The translations under genes and the position numbers were made by a program. From positions 248,001-312,000 of the forward strand of contig CBDEFY010000006.1 of assembly GCA_965237595.1 (NCBI GenBank): a stretch of DNA of 64,000 nt, in the 5' to 3' direction. The notes beneath the pieces are model-generated. The model had not been told where the DNA came from. It searched no databases and saw only the letters and a list, made by a program, of their open reading frames with translations. Source of the DNA: UBA9611 sp965237595. Its GTDB lineage: Bacteria; Chloroflexota; Dehalococcoidia; Lucifugimonadales; UBA3495. Below, piece by piece: positions 26,181 through 34,921 of this stretch. Position 1 is the stretch's first letter, and every line of letters begins with the position of its first letter.

Positions 26181-26739
26181 CTAGAAGTTCGATGCATCTC
26201 TGGAGGATTTTGGCAGTCGCCCCGAAGACGACGTGTTCTTCGTGGACATAGGAATATGAGGTCGCCGGCTGTCCGTTTTCCCAGTGCGTCTCGACCCGGC
26301 GGTTGGCTGGGTCCATCAGCGCGGAAATCGGGAATTCCAGTACCTCGGCAATCTCGATGGCGCTTGGGCTGAATTTGTAGGGGAATTCTATGGTGCCCGC
26401 AAACACTTGTACCCGGAATTGGCTACGGGTGGCGACTTCATCCATCTCACCGAGAACTGTGATGTCGCCCCGCCGAATGCCCATCTCTTCTTCGGTCTCA
26501 CGCAGGGCTGTTTCCAATGAATCGCGGTCTTCCGGGTCTCTCGCACCGCCGGGAAAGGAAATCTCTCCTTTGTGGTGCTCAACCTGCTCAGACCGCTTGT
26601 TTAATAGGGTACAGTATTCGCCGTCCTTGGGGTACAGGAGAACCATGACGGCTGCCGCCGTCAATCCAGCGCCGTTCACCCTTGCTAAAACACGCTTCGC
26701 CAGGGCCCGTTTCAGCAGCTCCGTCGGCGTCTGACCCAT
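26143..26739 (-). CDS. Nudix hydrolase, probable CoA pyrophosphatase
   Basis: A 198-residue protein with the CoA-type Nudix box: SFPGGARDPEDRDSLETALRETEEEMGI. The spacing before TALRE is longer than in the general Nudix box, as in the UPF0035/NudL/PCD1 group that splits CoA to 3',5'-ADP and phosphopantetheine. It sits 8 bases after the CbbQ-like gene and overlaps the VWA gene. That coaE lies in the same operon strengthens the link to CoA. Confidence 0.85.
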   Translation of the reverse strand: MGQTPTELLKRALAKRVLARVNGAGLTAAAVMVLLYPKDGEYCTLLNKRSEQVEHHKGEISFPGGARDPEDRDSLETALRETEEEMGIRRGDITVLGEMDEVATRSQFRVQVFAGTIEFPYKFSPSAIEIAEVLEFPISALMDPANRRVETHWENGQPATSYSYVHEEHVVFGATAKILQRCIELLDDGLESEGRQVD

Positions 26740-26747
26740 CTAGTCCT

Positions 26748-27647
26748 CTACTCGAAAATAGAAGACGTGACTTCTTCAAGGCTGCGCTGTAGTTCAGGAT
26801 CGTCGCTGAGCGTCCAGACGATGGCTACCTGGGCGGCGCGGCGCGGCGTGATCCCTTCTGACATCAACCGCCCGGCGTAAATCAGGAGGCGGGTGCTGGC
26901 GCCCTCTTGCAGGCCGTGCTCTTCCAGGTTGCGAATCTTCTGACCCAGCTTGGCCAGGCTATCGGCGTGCTCCTTGGTGCAGCCGCTCTCCCGCTGGACG
27001 ATCACGGACTCAATATCGGCCGGCGGATAGTAGAATTCGATGGAGATGAAACGCTGGCGGGTGCTGTGTTTCAGGTCTTTGAGCGCGCTCTGGTATCCGG
27101 GGTTGTACGAGACGCACAGAAGGAACCGGTCGTCAGCCTCAATAATGGAACCGGTTTTCTCCACGGGTAGGATACGCCGGTGGTCGGTTAGCGGGTGAAT
27201 CAGCACCGTGGTATCTTTCCGGGCCTCTACAACCTCGTCCAGGTAGAGAATGGCCCCGGCTTTGACCGCCCTAGTCATGGGGCCGTCGATCCAGCGGGTG
27301 CCATTGGCATCCAACAGGTACCGGCCCACCAAATCGCTGGCAGTGAGGTCTTCATGGCAGGCGATGGTGACCAGGGGCACGCGGACCTCACCGTCTTTCA
27401 GTTCATCATCTGACTTGCCCCCTTCCTTAACCACGCTCAGGGGGCGACCCAGCTTCCAGGCCATGTACTCGACAAACCGTGTCTTGCCGCAGCCTGTTGG
27501 TCCCTTCAACAAGACCGGGATGTGCTGATGGTACGCCGCGGTGAACAGTTCAAGCTCATCGCCCAACGGGACGTAATAAGGTTCGTCCCTAACCAGGAAC
27601 TCCTCAATCGCGTACTCGGTGTAGTGTGCCTCTGCCGCTTCAACCAT
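26748..27647 (-). CDS. MoxR-family AAA+ ATPase (CbbQ/NorQ-like)
   Basis: A 299-residue AAA+ protein. Walker A is GPTGCGKTR near residue 50, Walker B AILYLDEVVEAR near 135, followed by SYNPGYQ, an STRQRF arginine-finger region and a C-terminal GASTRLLIYAGRL segment. This pattern is that of CbbQ/NorQ, hexameric ATPases that work with VWA proteins. The probable partner is the VWA protein two genes downstream. The start codon shares its A with the coaE stop (TAATG), so the two are coupled. No rubisco or nitric oxide reductase gene is near. Confidence 0.92.
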   Translation of the reverse strand: MVEAAEAHYTEYAIEEFLVRDEPYYVPLGDELELFTAAYHQHIPVLLKGPTGCGKTRFVEYMAWKLGRPLSVVKEGGKSDDELKDGEVRVPLVTIACHEDLTASDLVGRYLLDANGTRWIDGPMTRAVKAGAILYLDEVVEARKDTTVLIHPLTDHRRILPVEKTGSIIEADDRFLLCVSYNPGYQSALKDLKHSTRQRFISIEFYYPPADIESVIVQRESGCTKEHADSLAKLGQKIRNLEEHGLQEGASTRLLIYAGRLMSEGITPRRAAQVAIVWTLSDDPELQRSLEEVTSSIFE

Positions 27648-28258
27648 TATGTTTTTTCGTTCCTTCCTTCAACTCTGCTGCCCCACAACTCTTTGATGGC
27701 GTTAATCAGTCCGGCCATATCTCCCGAGTTGTCAATCACGAAGTCCGCCTTTTCCAGCCGCGCGTTCCGGTCCATCTGGGAGGAAATCCGATTGCGCGCT
27801 TCTTCTTCGGTAAGATTGTTGCGCTTCTTGAGCCGTTCAATCACCACCGAATCCGAGGAGTCGGTGACCCACACTTCTTGAACCAAGGAATCCCATCCGG
27901 CCTCAAAGAGCAAGGCCGCCTCCACCACCACCACGTCAACGCCTTGGCTTCGCAGCGTCTCGATTTTGTTCGCAACCATCCGCGCCATTAGCGGATGCAT
28001 AATCTGGTTCAGCTTGGCCAGTTGGCCGGAGTTGGAGAATACAATGGCGCCCAACTTGCGCCGGTCTATCCCCCTGTCTTCTCGCAGGATACCGTCGCCA
28101 AAGGCAGCGACAACCTGCTCCCATGCGTCTGTGTTGGGGGCGTAGGCCTCATGGCCTACCTCGTCGGCACTGATAACCGAGGCTCCCAGGGCCTCCAACT
28201 GCCGGGCAGCTTCGCTCTTGCCGGTGCCGATGCTACCCGTTAACCCTATAACCAACAT
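27647..28258 (-). CDS. coaE: Dephospho-CoA kinase
   Basis: A 203-residue P-loop kinase: GLTGSIGTGKSEAARQLEALGA at the start, ISADEVGHEAY, then LNQIMHPLMARMV and VVEAALLFEAGWD. It carries out the last step of CoA synthesis, phosphorylating dephospho-CoA. Full length for the family. It is the first gene of a minus-strand operon continuing with CbbQ-like ATPase, CoA pyrophosphatase and the VWA protein; the stop overlaps the next start by one base. Confidence 0.95.
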   Translation of the reverse strand: MLVIGLTGSIGTGKSEAARQLEALGASVISADEVGHEAYAPNTDAWEQVVAAFGDGILREDRGIDRRKLGAIVFSNSGQLAKLNQIMHPLMARMVANKIETLRSQGVDVVVVEAALLFEAGWDSLVQEVWVTDSSDSVVIERLKKRNNLTEEEARNRISSQMDRNARLEKADFVIDNSGDMAGLINAIKELWGSRVEGRNEKT

Positions 28259-28502
28259 TACTCGTTATTCTGGCCTGCCCGCAGGATACCCTTTCGGGAT
28301 ACTGATGGGCAAGCTCCGATAGGCCCGGGTGACGCCGGAGCTATTCTATCAACGCGGCTGCGGCTGGTCAACTTGATTGGATGCGGGTACCCGTCAGAAT
28401 CAGCGGAATTTTCATCGCCCACGAATAGAAACCTTCGCCGTTAAGGCATTGCCTTTATATAAAATTGATCGCCGCCGCTTTGTAGACCGCGAATCCGGAT
28501 AC

Positions 28503-29189
28503 TCAGTAGTCGATGCTCATCCGTCCCCAACGGGACTTGTAGGTCAACTGCAGGTCGGCGAACAACTTGCGGTACTCCTCTGTGTCTATCGCACTGGTGG
28601 TCATTATTACCGCATCTTCGCGGTTGTCGGAATAGTACGCCTTGCGGATTCCCACCGAATTGAACTTGTATTTCTGGTACAGACGGTGGGCGATAAAGTT
28701 GGAGACCCGGGCCTCCAGTGTCATCACTCTAGAACCGTATTCTATGGCCGCCTTGAGGGAGCCTATCAGCAGCAGTTCTCCAATCCCCCGGCCGCGCAGG
28801 GACTCTTTGACTGCGATCTCCGTGATATGGGACTCATCGCCCTGGTACCAAACGCTGATGTAACCGGCGATGTTGAAAGCCTCTACTTTATGTTTGGTAG
28901 CGGCACCAGACGAGAAACCGAGACGCCCCACCACCCGCGACCAAAGATTGGGGGGCGGCGGGTCATCGAGCTGGTCAGTCTTGTCCAGTTCGACCTGAGC
29001 CCAGATCTCGTCAAAGGAGACGCCTTCTTCGAAACTGGCCACCAGATAGCTGGCGCGTTTGTTGTTCAGGTCGCGCTTGAAAGGCGAGCTAACCCAAAGG
29101 GGGGAAAATGCCTCTTTTTCGATGGCGACGACCTGGTCGATATCCTCTGCTCGAAGCCGCCGTACCGAAACGGGTAAGGACTGTTGCAA
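28503..29189 (-). CDS. GNAT acetyltransferase, RimI-like
   Basis: A 228-residue acetyltransferase. The acetyl-CoA motif ESLRGRGIGELLL (R/QxxGxG/A), the ITEIAV strand before it and the NFIAHRLYQKYKFNSVGIRKAYY segment place it near RimI/ribosomal-protein-alanine acetyltransferases. An insert of ~40 residues (SFDEIWAQVELDKTDQLDDPPPPNLWSRV, residues ~58-95) is not part of the usual fold. TTG start at 29189 with only a weak ribosome site. Substrate unknown. Confidence 0.82.
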   Translation of the reverse strand: MQQSLPVSVRRLRAEDIDQVVAIEKEAFSPLWVSSPFKRDLNNKRASYLVASFEEGVSFDEIWAQVELDKTDQLDDPPPPNLWSRVVGRLGFSSGAATKHKVEAFNIAGYISVWYQGDESHITEIAVKESLRGRGIGELLLIGSLKAAIEYGSRVMTLEARVSNFIAHRLYQKYKFNSVGIRKAYYSDNREDAVIMTTSAIDTEEYRKLFADLQLTYKSRWGRMSIDY

Positions 29190-29348
29190 TTGGACCGTGC
29201 TGCGGGCTTGAATGATCTGTTAACAACGCCTGGCCATCCGGCCTGGCAATGCCGATTTTAACATAATCAGTAGGCACCGTAGTCGTGGCCTAGCCGGCCG
29301 CTGCCTATAAACTCCATATGGACAAACGACACTCCCCAACGATGCGGG

Positions 29349-31427
29349 TTGAGCGGGTTCAAGGTGAGGCGAAAGGGACTGGCGGCAGCGGCAATGACAG
29401 CGGCAATGGCTCTGACGGTTGCGTGCGGCGGAGACGCCCCCGATACTCCCGCTTCCGTGACGATCTTGCCGGACCCGGAGAATCCGGCGGTCATCGCCCA
29501 GACACAAAATCTGTTGCTACGGGTGGACTCGCCGGAGACCAGCCTGGTGACCGGCTCGGACCAAGTGACCATCTCTGGGATTGCGTCACCCGACGCCACC
29601 TTGAGCGTGAATGGGCGGCTCGCTCTGCCCGACGACCAAGGCCGTTTCTCAGTCTCTCTACATAAGTCTGATGCTGAGAACCCCCTCTCCATCGAAATCA
29701 TCGCTACGTCCTTAACCGGAGAGACCGAATCTCTGGTGCGCTCCGTCATATTCTCCAGTGGCCAAGGCTATTTTGGAGCCGTAGCCAGCGTGGCGGAATC
29801 TGAGATTACCGTAAACACGGATGCCGGGCCGGTGAGCTTTCTGATTGATAGCTCAACCGCTACCCGGATCCCAGGTTGGGAATCGGCTTCGGTCTCCGAC
29901 ATCGCCCTTGGGACCGCTGCGGCGGCATTGACCGAAGGGGACAAAGTAGTCTCGATTTTGTCCCTGTCCAACCGCCCGGTGAAAACCCGCCACTTCACGG
30001 GCATGGTGCTGTCTTCGGAAACCGGCGAAACTTTGACTCTGCAAGACAACACCGGCAAGCAAGTGACGGCAACGGCGGCGGTGGACATCTCCGGCCTGAC
30101 CTTCCAGGAACTGGTTACCGCAGTCTTGGAACAAGACCTGGCCAGCGGAGCCCTGACGGTGACCGCAGTTGACCGGGCCTCGGAAAGCGCCCGCCGGCTC
30201 TTTGCGGCTTTGGAACTCAGCCTGGCATTGGATGGGTCGTTGGCGTCGGACAACCTCTCCGCGCTGCGCTGGCGGTTGGCTGAGCACAGCGCCGGCCACC
30301 TTTCCATTTTGAGCGCGCTGGATGCCGGTTCTTTGGCCGCAGCCAAGCAGCTATACAGCCAGGTACTCACCAAGCACCGGGCAGGCAAGCCTTCGGCCGA
30401 CATCACCGGCATGGTCACCTCGATGAACAGCGCCACCAGGCAGATAACGGTTCAACTGGAACAGGGCGGGCCCGTAACCGTCCGCATCGCCGAGACCACC
30501 CCGGTGGCCCTTTTTGGAGAGCGGGTGCGGTCAGGCCAACTGGACCTTGCCAGCCGGGTTAGCGTGCGCTATGAACTGGACTCGGGCGACGCCAGCAAGG
30601 TATCGGTACTGGCGGGAAACACTCTTCATAACGACGTGGGCGTCCAACTGGCCCAAGCCGCGGAAATGGGCGAGGTTTTGGGCACCTTAGTGAAGATTGG
30701 GCAGTGGGGGGCCTCGGTAACCATCCGGGACGCGGTCACCGGCCAGCAGTCAACTTTGGATGCCACCGGCGCCTCAGTGTCGGAAAACGGACGCCCCGCC
30801 GAGTTAACCGGCGCCATGGAAGGGCGGACGGTTGTGGCCAGGTTTGACCCGGAATCGTTTCAATTACTGGAGATTGAGAGTCTTCACTTGGGCGCGGGAG
30901 AGGAACTGCTTAGCGGCGTGGTCCACAGCTTCATACCCAAAGTCACCGAGGGCAACCTAACCATCCGGACAGTCAGCGGTCAATTGCGGTCGTTCACCCA
31001 CAATCCCAAAAGCTTCATTCGCCGGGACGGACTACAGGTGTCCATCAACGCGGTGCGGGTGGGCGACCTGGTCCGGCCCAACACCAGGGTCCGGTCGTTG
31101 GACAACGCCGGAGGGCAGGCCGGCGAGATTGTAGCACTCAACCTAAAGGCGCCGGAACCGGGAGTGGTCACCGGCATCATCAGAGGTGTCAGCAGCAACC
31201 GGGGCGGCGACGTGCGGGTTACCGTATCTAATATCTGGCTGGAACTTATCAGTTTGAAGGTGGGCCCTGACACCGCAATCAGCCAGCAGGGGCAGACCAT
31301 GGCGCTACAAGACTTGGCTGTGGGGCAAGAGGTAACCTACGGGTCCTACGACCCTGTGACCCTGGTGGCCCGCCAACTCAAGCTGGACCCGCCCAGGGTG
31401 GCCGTTAGGGCCGCCATGGCCAGATAA
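29349..31427 (+). CDS. Large secreted lipoprotein with repeated beta domains (DUF5666-like)
   Basis: A 692-residue protein. The signal sequence ends in a lipobox (LTVAC, residue ~26), then a linker. An Ig-like/carboxypeptidase-regulatory-like domain follows (VTISGIASPDATLSVNG...). Then at least four repeats have the pattern G.V.......ITV....G.V...I...T.I, followed by L..G..V.V, resembling DUF5666 domains. A helical stretch (residues ~280-340) interrupts them. Presumably surface-exposed; function unknown. TTG start at 29349 is chosen because it precedes the basic N-region directly; the next gene is convergent. Confidence 0.7.
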   Translation: MSGFKVRRKGLAAAAMTAAMALTVACGGDAPDTPASVTILPDPENPAVIAQTQNLLLRVDSPETSLVTGSDQVTISGIASPDATLSVNGRLALPDDQGRFSVSLHKSDAENPLSIEIIATSLTGETESLVRSVIFSSGQGYFGAVASVAESEITVNTDAGPVSFLIDSSTATRIPGWESASVSDIALGTAAAALTEGDKVVSILSLSNRPVKTRHFTGMVLSSETGETLTLQDNTGKQVTATAAVDISGLTFQELVTAVLEQDLASGALTVTAVDRASESARRLFAALELSLALDGSLASDNLSALRWRLAEHSAGHLSILSALDAGSLAAAKQLYSQVLTKHRAGKPSADITGMVTSMNSATRQITVQLEQGGPVTVRIAETTPVALFGERVRSGQLDLASRVSVRYELDSGDASKVSVLAGNTLHNDVGVQLAQAAEMGEVLGTLVKIGQWGASVTIRDAVTGQQSTLDATGASVSENGRPAELTGAMEGRTVVARFDPESFQLLEIESLHLGAGEELLSGVVHSFIPKVTEGNLTIRTVSGQLRSFTHNPKSFIRRDGLQVSINAVRVGDLVRPNTRVRSLDNAGGQAGEIVALNLKAPEPGVVTGIIRGVSSNRGGDVRVTVSNIWLELISLKVGPDTAISQQGQTMALQDLAVGQEVTYGSYDPVTLVARQLKLDPPRVAVRAAMAR

Positions 31428-31431
31428 CCCG

Positions 31432-32619
31432 TTAATCGCCCGGGCGTACCGTTCCGTACCGTCCGTCGAAACCGGGCACAATCTCCACCTGGCCGTTCCT
31501 GACTTTGGTTACCGCATTGGCCAGGGCCTGTCCCCCGACTTTCTCAAGGTCGTCAAACCCGGCCTGAGTCAATACCTGGACTTCCCCGCCCAGTTCGTTG
31601 CAGATGTGGTGGTGGGCTAGACCCACCGACTTGGTTGCCCGGCCTTTGCCCAGGGTCTGAGCCAACAATTCAATCAGGGGCACCAGCCTGGCGAATGGCC
31701 TCCTTGCCCCTTCATCCACGGGTGTTCTATCGCCAGATAAGTCTTTCACCCGGTGCAGGACCCCCAAGGTCAATGGCCTGCCGCATTCGGGGCATCTGGT
31801 CCCGGCTCGGTTGGTTTCATCCGGAGTCTGGCAGACCCCGCATCTCCGGTGGCCACTGAGGTGATATTTCCCTTCTTCCGGGAAGAACTCTATGGTCTGT
31901 TCCACCCGGTTATTCTTCAGGCCGTTGGACAGGTCCCGGTAGCCCGGGTCCCCCTTGAAAAACGTCAGCTCGCGGCCCATGTTGGGCAGGGAATGGGCGT
32001 CGGAGAAGGACACGATGGTCCTCCCGGCCAGGCCAGGCACGTTCCAGTTCATCTCCGGGTCGCTGGACAAACCCGTTTCCACCGCGTGGATATGGGGGGC
32101 CATCTCTCCGAAGCACTCGTTCAGAGCGTCGAACCCCGACTTGGAACCAAGCATTCCATACCAGGGAGTCCAGATGTGGGCCGGGACCACCATGCAGGCC
32201 GGGTTGATGTCCAGCAGCCGCGCCGTCAGGTCCCCGGCCGAGGCGCCGACGGTGGGCCTGCCATCGCCGTTCAACTTGGCGTTCAGCCCGGTCAACATTT
32301 CGCGAATGCCTCGGACGGCATGAAAATCCGGGGCGAAGACCAACAGGTGCAACCGGCGGGACCGGCCTCCCTGTTTGTAGACGCAGCTAAGTTCCGTGCC
32401 CAGAACGAATCTCACGCCGTCGAATTCATAATCACCGTCGCCCACCGGCTCCAGATTTTCCTCCAACTCGGCCAACCACGCGGGATGGGTGAAATCGGCG
32501 CTGGACAGCAGGTCTATGCCCTTGACCTTGGCACAGGCAGTCATATTCGCCAGAGTCAGGTTCTTGCTACAGGCGTAGGCGTAACGGGAATGGAGGTGCA
32601 GGTCTGCGGTGAATCCCAT
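31432..32619 (-). CDS. Endonuclease Q family protein (PHP domain plus zinc ribbon)
   Basis: A 395-residue protein: an N-terminal PHP phosphoesterase domain (FTADLHLHSRYAYACSKNLT, SSADFTHP, VPAHIWTPWYGMLGSKSGF, SFSDAHS), then a four-cysteine zinc ribbon near residue 258 (RCGVCQ...TRCPECGRP), then a C-terminal helical region (PFARLVPLIELLAQTLGKG). This architecture is that of endonuclease Q, known from archaea and some bacteria, which nicks DNA 5' of uracil, hypoxanthine and abasic sites. It stands alone, convergent with the lipoprotein gene. Confidence 0.88.
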   Translation of the reverse strand: MGFTADLHLHSRYAYACSKNLTLANMTACAKVKGIDLLSSADFTHPAWLAELEENLEPVGDGDYEFDGVRFVLGTELSCVYKQGGRSRRLHLLVFAPDFHAVRGIREMLTGLNAKLNGDGRPTVGASAGDLTARLLDINPACMVVPAHIWTPWYGMLGSKSGFDALNECFGEMAPHIHAVETGLSSDPEMNWNVPGLAGRTIVSFSDAHSLPNMGRELTFFKGDPGYRDLSNGLKNNRVEQTIEFFPEEGKYHLSGHRRCGVCQTPDETNRAGTRCPECGRPLTLGVLHRVKDLSGDRTPVDEGARRPFARLVPLIELLAQTLGKGRATKSVGLAHHHICNELGGEVQVLTQAGFDDLEKVGGQALANAVTKVRNGQVEIVPGFDGRYGTVRPGD

Positions 32620-32684
32620 GGGCGAAGTCTAGCATGCGGTGAAACCCGGAAATCCCGGAGTGTTGGGCGGCGGACTCTCGCAAC

Positions 32685-32713
32685 TTGACCGCTGGCAGAC
32701 GCAGTTCTATCCT
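32685..32713 (+). promoter_or_regulatory. Candidate sigma-70 promoter of groESL
   Basis: TTGACC (32685-32690) and TATCCT (32708-32713) are 17 bases apart. This implies a ~120-base leader before groS. I found no CIRCE inverted repeat (TTAGCACTC-N9-GAGTGCTAA) in the leader, so HrcA control is not supported. Confidence 0.45.
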
Positions 32714-32836
32714 TATATATGGCAAAAGTGCGGCCGGTTCAAAAAACCCGCCGGAAACGCCCATAATCGACTAACAAACCGGGGATAAGCTGGCAGGGCC
32801 GGAAAAACCTGGCCCTTGCTATCAAAGGAGCCTACT

Positions 32837-33148
32837 ATGACCACCAGCGCCAAATCGGCCACCGACCTGAAACCCATGGGAGACCGGGTCGTGGTCAGAC
32901 CCAGCGAACAAGAAGACGTTACCAGCAGCGGGATATACATCCCCGACACCGCGCAAGAGCGTCCCCAACAAGGTGAGGTGGTGGCGGTGGGACCCGGCCG
33001 GGTGCTCGGAAACGGCAAGCGGGTTGATATGGAAGTTAAGGCCGGCGATAAGGTGATCTACTCCAAATTCGCCGGCACTGAGGTAGACGTACAAGACGAA
33101 GAACTTCTCGTCTTGGGGTCCAACGATATCCTGGCCATCATCTCGTAG
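32837..33148 (+). CDS. groS: GroES co-chaperonin
   Basis: A 103-residue co-chaperonin with the usual order: KPMGDRVVVRPSEQEDVTSSGIYIPDTA with the mobile loop, GEVVAVGPGRVLGNGKRV, VKAGDKVIYSKFAGTEV and ELLVLGSNDILAII. An AAAGGAG ribosome site lies 6 bases before the ATG at 32837; the frame upstream of it is not used. It caps GroEL rings during folding. groL follows after 90 bases that contain a long hairpin. Confidence 0.96.
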   Translation: MTTSAKSATDLKPMGDRVVVRPSEQEDVTSSGIYIPDTAQERPQQGEVVAVGPGRVLGNGKRVDMEVKAGDKVIYSKFAGTEVDVQDEELLVLGSNDILAIIS

Positions 33149-33169
33149 AGCAATTAGAAATAAAAACGC

Positions 33170-33221
33170 CAGTCGACCCGGGGGATGATTCCCTAAGAGT
33201 GGGGGAAAGATTCCCCGACTG
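33170..33221 (+). promoter_or_regulatory. Stem-loop between groS and groL
   Basis: CAGTCG (33170-33175) pairs with CGACTG (33216-33221). Inside lie two shorter hairpins of G-run/C-run type (GGGGGATGATTCCC and GGGGGAAAGATTCCCC). The groL ribosome site AAGGAGATAGG follows. It may be an mRNA processing or stabilising structure that sets the GroES:GroEL ratio. Confidence 0.5.
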
Positions 33222-33238
33222 AAAATAAGGAGATAGGA

Positions 33239-34846
33239 ATGCCTGCCAAAGAGATTATCCGAGACGAGGCGGCCCAACAAGCGCTGCTCCATGGGATCGA
33301 CACGGTCGCCAACGCCGTGAAATTGACCCTGGGACCCAAGGGCCGCAACGTTGTTCTGGAGAAGAAATGGGGCGCTCCCGTAATCACCAACGACGGTGTG
33401 ACCATCGCCAAAGAGATTGACCTGCCCGAGTCCTTCGAGAATATGGGCGCCCAACTGATTAAGGAAGCCGCTTCCAAGACCAACGAAGTGGCCGGCGATG
33501 GCACCACCACCGCCACCCTCTTGGCCCAGGTCATGGTCCAAGAGGGCATCAAGAATGTGGTCGCCGGCGCTGACCCCATGGCCATCAAACGGGGCATCGA
33601 CAAGAGTGTGGCCACCATTGTGGCGGAGTTGAGCAAGCTTTCCAATACCATCGAAGGCCGGGACCAGATGGCCCAGGTGGCCTCGGTTTCCGCCAACAAC
33701 ACGGAGATTGGCGATATGCTGGCCGACGTGTTGGAACAAGTTGGCGCCGAGGGCGTTGTCACCATCGAAGAAAGCAAGGGCGTCGAGTCCTCCACCGAGT
33801 TTGTGGAGGGTATGAACTTCGACCGCGGCTACATCAGCCCCTACTTCGTCACCAACCCCGAACGCATGGAATCCATCATCGAAGACCCCTATGTGCTGAT
33901 AACCGACAAGAAGATCTCCGCCGCCGCCGAGTTAGTTCCCCTATTGGAACAGGTCCTGCAAATCACCAAGAACCTGGTAGTCATCGGCGAGGACATCGAC
34001 AGCGAGGCGCTGGCCATATTGGTGGTTAACCGGCTGCGGGGCACCCTCAACTGCCTGGCGCTGAAGGCCCCCGGCTTTGGCGACCGCCGCAAGGCCATGT
34101 TAGAAGACATCGCCGTGCTCACCGGTGGCCAGGTAATCTCCGAAGAGACCGGCCGCCGTCTGGACCAGGCAACGGTCGCCGACCTTGGCCAGGCCCGCCG
34201 GATCGAGTCCACCAAGGACCGCACCACCATCATCGAGGGCAAGGGATCATCGGACGACATCAAGGGGCGCATCGACCAAATCAGGGTCCAGATCGAAGAA
34301 ACGACCTCCGAATACGACAAAGAAAAGCTTCAGGAGCGGCTGGCCAAGCTGTCCGGCGGAGTCGCCGTGCTGAAGGTCGGCGCGCCCACCGAACCGGAGC
34401 TCAAGGAGCGTAAGGCCAAGGTTGAAGACGCCCTGTCGGCCACCAGAGCCGCCATCGAAGAGGGTGTACTGCCCGGTGGCGGGGTTGCCTATGTCCGGGC
34501 CATCTCAGCCCTGGATGGACTGACCCTGCCGGACAACGAAAACGTGGGCAAGACAATACTGAAGAAGGCGCTGGAGATGCCCATCCGGCTCATCGCCAGC
34601 AACTCGGGCCACGAAGCTGCGGTTGTGCTGGAAGAGGTCCGCAACAATACCACCACCAACTTCGGCTACGACGCCGCTGCCAACGATTACGGCGACATGG
34701 TGGCAAAGGGCATCATCGACCCGACCAAGGTCACCCGTGCCGCCCTGGAGAATGCCGCCAGCGTGGCCTCGATGATTTTGACCGCCCAGACCCTGATCTC
34801 CGAGGAACACGAAGAGGAACACGACGATCACGGCCACGTCCACTAG
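33239..34846 (+). CDS. groL: GroEL chaperonin with His/Glu-rich tail
   Basis: A 535-residue chaperonin with all core signatures: VKLTLGPKGRNVVLEKKWG, DGVTIAKEI, the ATPase loop AGDGTTTATLL, and the C-terminal AALENAASVASMILTAQTLI. The usual Gly-Gly-Met tail that lines the cavity floor is replaced by an acidic, histidine-containing end (EEHEEEHDDHGHVH). AAGGAG precedes the ATG. It is followed by a strong terminator and forms a two-gene operon with groS. Confidence 0.97.
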   Translation: MPAKEIIRDEAAQQALLHGIDTVANAVKLTLGPKGRNVVLEKKWGAPVITNDGVTIAKEIDLPESFENMGAQLIKEAASKTNEVAGDGTTTATLLAQVMVQEGIKNVVAGADPMAIKRGIDKSVATIVAELSKLSNTIEGRDQMAQVASVSANNTEIGDMLADVLEQVGAEGVVTIEESKGVESSTEFVEGMNFDRGYISPYFVTNPERMESIIEDPYVLITDKKISAAAELVPLLEQVLQITKNLVVIGEDIDSEALAILVVNRLRGTLNCLALKAPGFGDRRKAMLEDIAVLTGGQVISEETGRRLDQATVADLGQARRIESTKDRTTIIEGKGSSDDIKGRIDQIRVQIEETTSEYDKEKLQERLAKLSGGVAVLKVGAPTEPELKERKAKVEDALSATRAAIEEGVLPGGGVAYVRAISALDGLTLPDNENVGKTILKKALEMPIRLIASNSGHEAAVVLEEVRNNTTTNFGYDAAANDYGDMVAKGIIDPTKVTRAALENAASVASMILTAQTLISEEHEEEHDDHGHVH

Positions 34847-34871
34847 GCCGCAAAGAGCCCCTATAGCAACA

Positions 34872-34906
34872 AAAAGGGTCCGCCTAACGCGGACCCTTTC
34901 GTTTTC
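34872..34906 (+). terminator. Rho-independent terminator after groL
   Basis: GGGTCCGC, loop CTAAC, GCGGACCC, then TTTCGTTTT. It is preceded by an A-run, so it may also serve the convergent hydrolase gene. Confidence 0.85.
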
Positions 34907-34921
34907 CTGAAACCCCGAAAA

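Noticed and set aside
32720..32836. Possible CIRCE/HrcA operator before groS
   Set aside because: The TTAGCACTC-N9-GAGTGCTAA pattern is absent from the leader.
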